Assembly: GCA_900551745.1 (NCBI GenBank)
Contig: URXA01000004.1
Location: forward strand, 1-64,000
Direction of reading: 5' to 3'
Source: an uncultured Phascolarctobacterium sp.
GTDB lineage: Bacteria > Bacillota > Negativicutes > Acidaminococcales > Acidaminococcaceae
DNA length: 64,000 nucleotides
The translations under genes were made by a program, and so were the position numbers. This document shows positions 52,950 through 60,800 of this stretch, in pieces (positions within the stretch are counted from its first letter, which is position 1; the number at the start of each line of letters is the position of its first letter). The notes under the pieces were generated by a model that worked only from the letters and a program-made list of their open reading frames with translations, had not been told where the DNA came from and made no database searches.

Positions 52950-53870
52950 TCACGAAAAAATTTTTTTTATTTTCTGCATGATCGTCACATTATCACTTTT
53001 TTTTAAAGCTTCGCTTTCAACCATTACAATATCCTGAGCCAGTAATCCTTTTCGTACATATAAAACCGGTGTATTCTCTTCTGCGATCCCCTTTAAAAGC
53101 AATGCCGCCTTAGCCTGATCAAAAGCCTGCTGTAAATTCTGCCCAAACCCGATACTGGAATAAAACTGCGCCGCAAAAACTATTGCTGCCTCGTCACCTA
53201 TCTCGGTATTCATTCCAATAGCAGCCTCAACCTTATCGACAACAGCCTGAGCTTCCTTCTGCGAAAAACAGGCGTTAAAAAAAATCATCCTCACCTTTTT
53301 AGACGCTGAAGCCACAGCAGCGGCTATAGCTTCTTTAGAAACCATCGAAATATTACCGCTGCCATCATCAAGAACTATTTCTCCCTTTTCAGAGCCATGC
53401 CCCGAAAAATGAATTATCTCCGGATCAGTTTCATTGATCGCCTGCAAAATATCCAGCGATTGTACCGCCCAGCGGCTAAAAAACTCGATCCCGTCACGTC
53501 CTTCCGACTTGCGGATAGCTTCAGTTATCGACCTGACCTCCTGGTCTAAAGCCAGCTTCTGAGTATCCTGTGGATTAGCCGCTAAAAACAAAATCGTCAG
53601 CTTATCAACCGGCTGCTGCGGCTTGATCGCCTCCTCTATTTCTGCGCCAACCTGCAAAGCACGCTCGCGCATAAGCTGCGACTTCTGTCCGCATAAAAGA
53701 ATAAACTTATTTTCTTCCTCCAGCAGCTCATTTTCTGTTTTGGCTATCTCCTGCTCTATCTCATTGATTTTTTTACAAGCTTCGGCCCTGTCATCCTTCA
53801 GCTGAACCAGTTTAGTCTTTTTATTCATGATCGAAGCTTGGGCCTTTGCAAATTCTTTATCGTTCATCAT
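52950..53870 (-). CDS. CHAT-domain caspase-like protease with coiled coil
   Basis: A protein of 306 residues: an N-terminal coiled coil (about 10-80, rich in Glu/Lys) and a CHAT domain (about 88-260). The catalytic pair is present: His158 in HFSGHG and Cys201 in FFNACFS. CHAT peptidases are cysteine proteases related to caspases and separases and are often effectors in bacterial defence or stress pathways. Here it closes a gene set with an amidase and an inactive CHAT paralogue. It overlaps the amidase gene by 4 nt. No signal peptide, so it should act in the cytoplasm. Confidence 0.9.
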   Translation of the reverse strand: MMNDKEFAKAQASIMNKKTKLVQLKDDRAEACKKINEIEQEIAKTENELLEEENKFILLCGQKSQLMRERALQVGAEIEEAIKPQQPVDKLTILFLAANPQDTQKLALDQEVRSITEAIRKSEGRDGIEFFSRWAVQSLDILQAINETDPEIIHFSGHGSEKGEIVLDDGSGNISMVSKEAIAAAVASASKKVRMIFFNACFSQKEAQAVVDKVEAAIGMNTEIGDEAAIVFAAQFYSSIGFGQNLQQAFDQAKAALLLKGIAEENTPVLYVRKGLLAQDIVMVESEALKKSDNVTIMQKIKKIFS

Positions 53871-54394
53871 ATTTCCGCCTGCCTGAAATACTCGTCGATA
53901 CCGGCGGCAATAGCCCCGGCAAAAGCCGGCATATCATTTTCTAAAAGCTCAAGATCATCATTATTATCAATAAAAGCCAGCTCCACCAAAATAGCCGTCA
54001 TAACAGTCCGGCGCAGTACATACAGCCCCTGGCGCTCTTTGCAGCCACGGTCTATCGTCGGCACCTTGCTCAAAATCTTCTTCTGCACAGCCTCACCCAA
54101 AAGTCGGCCCTGCTCGCTGTAATATAAAGTTTCTGTACCGCGGGCATTGCGGCCCGGCGAAGCATTGCAATGCAGTGAAACAAAAATATCAGCCGGCCAG
54201 TCGTTAGCAGCAGCCACCACAGCATCCAGATCATCACTCTGCAGCAACATCACCTCATGCCCCGCTCTTTTTAAACCGCGTTCCAGCAAAGCTCCGGCCT
54301 GTTTGGTAACATCAGCCTCACGTACATCATAATCAATGTTCACAGCACCGCTGTCAACGTTCGGGTCATGCCCAGGATTAACAAAAACCTTCAT
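53867..54394 (-). CDS. N-acetylmuramoyl-L-alanine amidase (Amidase_3)
   Basis: A protein of 175 residues. FVNPGHDPNVDSGAV gives the first zinc His, E26-region READVTKQ the Glu, and FVSLHCNASP the second His; a catalytic Glu lies in AILVELAFIDN. It cleaves the stem peptide from muramic acid. It has no signal peptide or cell-wall anchor, unusual for a cell-wall hydrolase unless released by lysis or a holin-like path. It lies 43 bp after the YbjN-like gene and overlaps the CHAT gene. Confidence 0.92.
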   Translation of the reverse strand: MKVFVNPGHDPNVDSGAVNIDYDVREADVTKQAGALLERGLKRAGHEVMLLQSDDLDAVVAAANDWPADIFVSLHCNASPGRNARGTETLYYSEQGRLLGEAVQKKILSKVPTIDRGCKERQGLYVLRRTVMTAILVELAFIDNNDDLELLENDMPAFAGAIAAGIDEYFRQAEI

Positions 54395-54437
54395 TGCCCA
54401 CGCCCCCTTAAATGTACAAATCCTTTAAAACAACAGC

Positions 54438-54956
54438 TTAATTAGTTGTCGTATCTACTGCCTCTGCACTCCAAACAACCTTCATCAGCAAAGGATACTC
54501 TTCCAATAAATGTTCTAAGATAACATCAATGCTCACCTGCAGCAGCTCGGCATCAAAACCGTCATCCGTATTCAAAAGGCAGCAGTCCAGTTCAACATCG
54601 CCGCTGACACCCGTAGAATATTTAAACAACTTATATTTACGATTCTGTTCATCCAAATACTTCAACAGCGCTGCCTCATTTTCGGCTTTACGTGCCGCAG
54701 GCGCAACCAGTACCTTGATCACCGTATACAAGCTGTCATCTGTATATACCAAAAGCGGCAGATTCTGACCATTGACATCCAAAATAGTTCTGAACAAAAC
54801 CGTATGCAGCTCGTCGCCTACGATCTGGGCGCCAAAACAGGTAATATTCTTCTTCACCAAAAGCTCCTGCCATTTCTGCGCCTTCACATTCAAAGCATTG
54901 CTTTCTGCAGGCTTATTATCATTACCCGCAAATTTCAAAATATCAGTCTCACTCAT
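54438..54956 (-). CDS. YbjN/type III chaperone fold-like protein
   Basis: An acidic protein of 172 residues. The alternating pattern (FGAQIVGDELHTVLFRTIL, LPLLVYTDDSLYTVIKVLV) and C-terminal helix ILEHLLEEYPLLMKVVW suggest the YbjN / secretion-chaperone-like fold, which is often a protein-binding module. The fold call is by pattern only. It lies between a secreted protein and the amidase in a run of genes with gaps of about 40 bp. Confidence 0.5.
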   Translation of the reverse strand: MSETDILKFAGNDNKPAESNALNVKAQKWQELLVKKNITCFGAQIVGDELHTVLFRTILDVNGQNLPLLVYTDDSLYTVIKVLVAPAARKAENEAALLKYLDEQNRKYKLFKYSTGVSGDVELDCCLLNTDDGFDAELLQVSIDVILEHLLEEYPLLMKVVWSAEAVDTTTN

Positions 54957-54994
54957 TCTCGTTCTCTCCTTAGTTTTAAATGATATATTTTAGA

Positions 54995-55552
54995 TTATTC
55001 TTCGCCTTCCAGCCTCAATTGCGAAACAGGAATATGCGTTAGAATCTCCAGCATGATCTCCGCAAAACTGTGCGCTGGAACAGGCTTCCATTCAGATTTT
55101 TTATCGCTGCTTTGCAAAACAGCGCCGCCTTTGCTGTAAACAACACTGTGCAGCTCGCGGTACTGTTTGGTGCGCAGATTAAACAGCAGCACCTGCGTGC
55201 AGGATTCCACGCTGTCACCATCTTTCAGCTTTTGGGCAAATACTTTGGTATCCAAATGCTTCTTCAAATCTTCGTTCATAAAAACAGTTTTGACCTCGGC
55301 CTGCAAAATATTCCTGTCTTTATCGCCAAATGCTCCCCTGGTCATAAAAACACTATCTTTAGCTATATAATATCTGCCGGTCGAATTTTCCATAACCTCA
55401 GTCCAGCGCGCCGCCTCTTTTTCAGCAGCCGTCTGCTGCGGCTGCACGCTTATCTGCCAATCCATACCGCTGCCGCTTTCCTCGGCAGCGAAGCCCTGCG
55501 CTGCTATTAAAACACTTAAACTGAAAATAACTGCCGCAATGAATTTCATCAT
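54995..55552 (-). CDS. Exported protein of unknown function
   Basis: A protein of 185 residues with a signal peptide (SVLIAAQGFA, cleavage before AEES). The mature part has RYYIAKDSVFMTRG and a Cys-containing segment VESCTQVLLFNLRTKQYREL, the pattern of small periplasmic surface-antigen-like proteins found in Negativicutes. Partner or role unknown. It sits between the pseudo-CHAT and YbjN-like genes. Confidence 0.75.
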   Translation of the reverse strand: MMKFIAAVIFSLSVLIAAQGFAAEESGSGMDWQISVQPQQTAAEKEAARWTEVMENSTGRYYIAKDSVFMTRGAFGDKDRNILQAEVKTVFMNEDLKKHLDTKVFAQKLKDGDSVESCTQVLLFNLRTKQYRELHSVVYSKGGAVLQSSDKKSEWKPVPAHSFAEIMLEILTHIPVSQLRLEGEE

Positions 55553-55589
55553 ATTACCTCACAACTTCCACTATTTTGCAAATACTACT

Positions 55590-56207
55590 TCAATTCAAAG
55601 TTGACGGTGACCGTCTTGGTACGCCTACATCACGCAAACAGTATTTATCCGGGTCAATATCATTTCTAAACCGCAACACCAGCTTACGCTCGCCCTCCGG
55701 CAGCGCCTGCCACACCTTACCAAAACTGAAACCAACAGAATTACCAAAACCCAAAGCCATATAAAAACCACCTGCAAACTTTTTACTTATTTCAGTTTCT
55801 CCGCGCTGCTGCATCCCTACCAAAAACGCTATTTTGCCACCGGCCGCTGCCAGTTCACTATCCTTTACTGCACCGTTAAAATACACCAGCTTAACACCAT
55901 CTAAGGCACGCGACAGTTTTTTTAATAAATTACTTTTACTGCACCAGTCGCTGGTACTGCCATCATCATTTTTAAAAACAAAATTACCGCTGGCAGTACA
56001 TTCACCACAAAAATGAATCACATCCGGACGCATATCAGCAGCTGCCGCAGCAACTTCCGCCGGATTCAAAGCTCGTACACTTTGCAGCACGTAACTATTA
56101 TTACAAGGCTCGTTGTTTAAACGCTTCAACAGCAACGAACCTTCATCTAAACCAGTCATCGGTTCGGCAGCTACCAGAAGCAGCTTTATTTTTGCAGTAG
56201 TTTCCAT
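55590..56207 (-). CDS. CHAT-like pseudo-protease (catalytic residues lost)
   Basis: A protein of 205 residues whose layout copies the CHAT domain at 52950-53870: KIKLLLVAAEP at the first strand, PDVIHFCGEC where the active protein has HFSGHG (Glu69 replaces the catalytic His), LVYFNGAV where it has FFNAC (Ala113 replaces Cys), and GFYMALGFGNSVGFSFGKVWQAL matching FYSSIGFGQNLQQAF. It lacks the coiled coil. Probably a regulatory or scaffold partner. ATG 56207 is 8 nt after AAGGAG; a GTG at 56216 overlaps that site. Confidence 0.8.
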   Translation of the reverse strand: METTAKIKLLLVAAEPMTGLDEGSLLLKRLNNEPCNNSYVLQSVRALNPAEVAAAAADMRPDVIHFCGECTASGNFVFKNDDGSTSDWCSKSNLLKKLSRALDGVKLVYFNGAVKDSELAAAGGKIAFLVGMQQRGETEISKKFAGGFYMALGFGNSVGFSFGKVWQALPEGERKLVLRFRNDIDPDKYCLRDVGVPRRSPSTLN

Positions 56208-56234
56208 TATTATCACTCCTTGAACAAGAAAATT

Positions 56235-56338
56235 TATGCTATTTAAGCACCGAAAACACCTGAACCCCTGCGGTACTTAAATAGCATAACTGCCGTATCA
56301 GCCGCCGCACAAGCGGCGGGTAGTGACGATACGGCAGT
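56235..56338. repeat. Two adjacent inverted-repeat hairpins
   Basis: TATGCTATTTAAG (56235-56247) with its complement (56276-56288), then ACTGCCGTATC (56289-56299) with its complement (56328-56338) enclosing CCGCCGC/GCGGCGG (56302-56308 with 56313-56319). They abut with no gap between the propeller gene and the pseudo-CHAT gene. They may be mRNA processing or attenuator structures, or a small inserted element. Confidence 0.7.
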
Positions 56339-56392
56339 AAAAACAATGCTAAAAACTTAAGTTGGAAACAAGCTCATCACACAGCGATTTGC

Positions 56393-57715
56393 TTATTTTT
56401 CCTTTCTTTCCAAATCTTCCGGACGAGCCAGACGTTTAGCCATCTTCGTAACGCTTGCTTTAGCAGTTGCCAGGCCACGTGTCGCAGCAGCAGTTCTTTC
56501 AATTACCATAGCCGCAGTATTGATGACATAACCAGTCGCAGTCCCATTTGCAAAGTCGCCTGCAGATTTAACCGTACTCAAAGCACCTGCAGCATCAATA
56601 TCTAAAGAAGTATCAATGCTTTGGAACTTCACGCCGTCAACCAGATACAGGTCGTTGCCTTCGCCCGGCAGTAAAGCAAAACATGGTGAAGCAGGAGAAA
56701 CTGTAGCAGTCTTATATTTAGCGCCAGTGCCAAACCCGCCAGCCTGCAAGTCAGCCTCAGTAGTTTGGATAACAATATAGCTATACTGAGAATACGCAGT
56801 ATTATAATGAGCTGCCAACACATAAGCTTTGTTATTAACAAAAGCTACATCAACAAAATCACCGCCAAAACTATTGGGGATAGCACTAACATCAATTTCT
56901 GCTAGAAAAGATGGAGCAGTACCAGAAATATCAAACACTTCCAGTTTCGACGCAGGATTGCCATTGGCCTGCTGTGCGCCGCCAACAGAAGTTACATAAG
57001 CATAATCTCCGTTAACAACTACACCGGTTACATTATTTCCAGCCAAATCCATTTCGGCAGTACCAGTGCCAGCAAGCGGGATCTTAACAATAGCTGACTC
57101 GCCAAAGGTGTATGTCCAACCGCTGTTAGTAAAGCGTCCGAAAACTGCAATCAGATAAGCAGAACTGCCGCTGATTTGCAAATCAAGGCCATAGCCAGCG
57201 CCTTTCCATTGCGTAGTATCGCCATCAATATCCGGCGTAAATTCATAAGCATAACCAGTCTCACTAAAAGCATCCGCCGCCATGTTATATTTGTAAATAT
57301 AGCATTTACGGGTAGTAGGATCGCAGTCGTTAGCAATCATATACATAACGTCGTCATAGACAACAATACCATAAGGATTGGTAGTAGACCATTGCTGCAC
57401 GCCAGTAACAGGCGAAGTCGCATTACATTGAGCTGTTTGCTTCTGCGACCAGTTGGAAGGATCGTAAATACCATACAAACCTCTGCCAGACTGCCCCAAC
57501 TCGCCGACGCCGCTGTAATCATAGCTGTTGACCAAAGTACGCAAAGTACCGGTAATACTGATTGGCAAAACACGCGGGTCAGTAGTCATATTGGTACCGG
57601 AAATGATTTGAGTAACAGCTGTTTCCGTAGCCGTCACTCCAACAGTACAAGCGCCTACCCAGCCGACGCTATACCCGCTGTTTACTAATCCTGCTGCTAA
57701 TTTTTCACTTGCCAT
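56393..57715 (-). CDS. Beta-propeller-like protein of unknown function
   Basis: A protein of 440 residues rich in Gly, Thr, Ala and aromatic residues with repeated blade-like units (YGIVVYDDVMYMIAND, GVVVNGDYAYVTSVGG, DVAFVNNKAYVLAAHY, GNDLYLVDGVKF). It has no usual signal peptide: the N-terminus is ASEKLAAGLVNSGYSVGW. The C-terminal 40 residues turn basic (KASVTKMAKRLARPEDLERK), which may be a targeting or binding tail. ATG 57715 is 8 nt after AAGGAGG. It follows fusion 3 by 130 bp with no terminator seen. Confidence 0.65.
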   Translation of the reverse strand: MASEKLAAGLVNSGYSVGWVGACTVGVTATETAVTQIISGTNMTTDPRVLPISITGTLRTLVNSYDYSGVGELGQSGRGLYGIYDPSNWSQKQTAQCNATSPVTGVQQWSTTNPYGIVVYDDVMYMIANDCDPTTRKCYIYKYNMAADAFSETGYAYEFTPDIDGDTTQWKGAGYGLDLQISGSSAYLIAVFGRFTNSGWTYTFGESAIVKIPLAGTGTAEMDLAGNNVTGVVVNGDYAYVTSVGGAQQANGNPASKLEVFDISGTAPSFLAEIDVSAIPNSFGGDFVDVAFVNNKAYVLAAHYNTAYSQYSYIVIQTTEADLQAGGFGTGAKYKTATVSPASPCFALLPGEGNDLYLVDGVKFQSIDTSLDIDAAGALSTVKSAGDFANGTATGYVINTAAMVIERTAAATRGLATAKASVTKMAKRLARPEDLERKEK

Positions 57716-57844
57716 TTTCACAACCTCCTTAAAGTTAACTTATCTGCAGTCTGTTCCTGCTGCCATTCATTACTGTCTGTATTCAAACAGCATTTATATA
57801 AATCAGGTCAGCATCACCGTGCTGCCTCTGCCTTATAATAAAAT

Positions 57845-60800
57845 TTAGAAGCTGTATTCCAGCGTTGTGTAATACATACGGCCGGCCAACGGATAGAAAG
57901 AAGCCGTCTTAGGTCCATAAAACATACCGGTAGTAATGAAAACTTCCTTACCTTTGTCAAAAACATCATTGACGCCGGCGCTTAAACGCCATTTTTTATC
58001 AAATTTATATTTGACTCCCAAATCAACGATCGAATAAGAATCGCGCACGTCTATTGCATCGGCATCGCCAGAATCAGTACCACGCAAGATCTCCTGATCG
58101 GTATAACGGTATTCTCCGAAAACGTTCAGTTTGTCACCGGGGAACAGATAATCAACTCTGGCGCTGACGACCCATTCAGGTACAAAAGATGCTCCGCCTT
58201 GCGCCCAGTTATAGTTATAACCCAAGCCGTTACCCACTTCTTTACTTTTCTGCCAGGTTGCTGCCAAAGCCAGGTTCAAGCGCTGCCATTTCATATTATG
58301 GGCCAGTTCAAGACCATATGTTTCAATATTACCCGTCGGGCAATAACAACTTAGTCCATCTCCGCCACGCGGTGTCCACAGTACCAGCTGATTATTTGCT
58401 TTGCGCTGATACCAGGTAAGGATCGTATCCGTATCAGCCCCGGCCAGCTTGCCCTGCCAGTTCAGGCTGAAATCGAACTGACTGCCTGTTTCCCATAAGC
58501 CATTATCAATATTCCCGCCTTTACTGGCAACAGTAAAGACATAGTTTTGCCCAACAAAGCCGCCGTCACCAAAGATTTCGTAGAAGTTGGGATGCCTGTT
58601 ATAAGTACCCCAGGTAGATTTAAAGCTCCAGTGGTCATTGAGCTGTTTCTGCAGCGCCACGCCGCCTGAATACATCCAGCGGCTATCAGCATCGCCCAAA
58701 TCACCAAGTCCTTCCATCTCTACTTTATCGGCACGCAGGATCGGCGTCAGCTTAAAATCGCCATCATCATTGAGGGTAATAGTGTCTTGCAAGGTCAAAT
58801 GATATTCACGGTTATTATATTTGGAAAGCATTTTTCTAACGGTTCTATTAACACCAGTTTGACTATCAATTTGTTCCTGCGTAAGATCCCATCTGTTGCC
58901 ATTAGCATCCATAGTCTCACGAGTATAATCCGCATTGAATTCCAGCAAATGGTTGCTGCCCAGCTTCATCGCCGCATTCAAATTGCCGTTCCATTTTTTA
59001 GAACGCCAGGTCCCCCATAATTCACCCGGCAAATAATCGTCCTCATCCCTTTTGGCAAAAGGACTACCTGTTATTATTCCATTTTTTGTATCCTCTATTT
59101 GCCTGTAACCGCCTATATTAGTATAAGTTTTTTTGCTATCCAGATAGGCAATATGCCACCCCAGATCAAGGTTGCCAAACGTATCACGACGCCCGATCAA
59201 AAATTCTTTATAATCAATATCCATATCAGCATCGAAATAGCCGGAATTTAAATAAGGAATTACATAGGTTCTATTTACTGCCCTTGCAAGCCCTTCATGC
59301 ATCTTTTTCCAAACACCTTTAACTGTCCAGTGATCATCCTGCCATTTAAGCATGGCATTATTATTCTGATAACCGTTACTTTGGCGTTTGTAAGTGCCTG
59401 CAAGTACATTATTTTGGGTATTACTGCTATGCGGCCAAATATAATCAAAATCACCCTGCCAGATATCGCGGGCATAGGTAGCCAGCAAACTGCCGCTGCC
59501 CAAAGGCATGCTGTATTCATAGGTACTGCTGTAGCCGCCATAGGATTTGATCCCCTGGGTGATATGCCCGTGCCCCTCATTAGGCTTTTTGGTGATGATA
59601 TTGATAACACCGCCTAGTGGCGCACCGCTGAAGCGGGCCGGAACATAGCCACGGTAGACTTCGATACGTTCGATATTATCAGCCGGGATCGCCGACAGAT
59701 TGACTGCCGCATCGCCGGCCAGGTTCATCTGCACGCCGTCTACAAACACACTGACCTGCGCAGCCGTTGATCCACGTACACGCGCTACAGTATAATGTCC
59801 GACGCCATTAAGCCGCTGCACAAATAAGCCAGGCACTCTGTCCAGCAGTTCGGGCAGGTTCTTCTGCTCACCCTCGAATTGTGCCGGATAAATAACGCTT
59901 ACCTGACCGGGGCTGAGATTCTTTTCCCAGTCGGGACGTTTAGCTTCAACAGTCAGCCCGCCCAGCTCAAATTCACCCATGCCGCCGGTGACTGTGCCGC
60001 TGACGCTGCCAGTATCATCGCTAACTACGCGGCTATTGGCTTCACCCATATCATAAACATTCTGGCTGTCAGCGCTGCCGCTTTCGACAGTAACACTCTG
60101 CTGCGACTGCTGCATCTGCGGCAACTGCACGTTGCCGACCTTGGATGCCTGCCCTACCACCACGGTGGGCGCATTAGCTTTGGCAAAGCCGCCGCTTACA
60201 GACGGCTCCCCGCCTGAAGCGTTTACTTTAGCCGCTTTGCTGCCGCCGCTTTCAAAACCGCCCCAGCTGAAATTTAACCCGCCGTTGATGCTCCATTCGT
60301 TGCCTACGTCGCTGCCGGTAGTCTTAACAAAGTCAAGATTAAAGGTCCCATTTGAAGAAACCTTAACCTTGCCGCCAATGTTCCATTCCCACCAACTGTC
60401 ATTGCCGCCCACAGTTTCAATCAGACGGCTTTGTGTACCGTAGCTCTGGTGCAATTTTTGCCCACCGGCAAATTCGTGCCCCCAACTGACACCAGCATAA
60501 ACATTACCTTTTTCACCAATATTTTTACCGGCTTTCAGCCCCAGCTTGCCAATGGCAGTATCGTAACCCTGCTCGTGTACGCCCAATCCATTGCTCAGAC
60601 TATAATTACTTTCGTCCACATGACCGACATACAAAGATACGGAAGGTTCCCAGAACCAGTTTGCTGCCAGCTGGTTGCGCTTGCCGTACTGAGCACCGAT
60701 ACCGTAAGCCCAGGTGCTGTTCTCGCCTTTGACCTTACCGATGCTGCCGTTGCCTGTATTACCGGTAAAATGATAATCATTTTTAAGTTTAAAGGCATTG

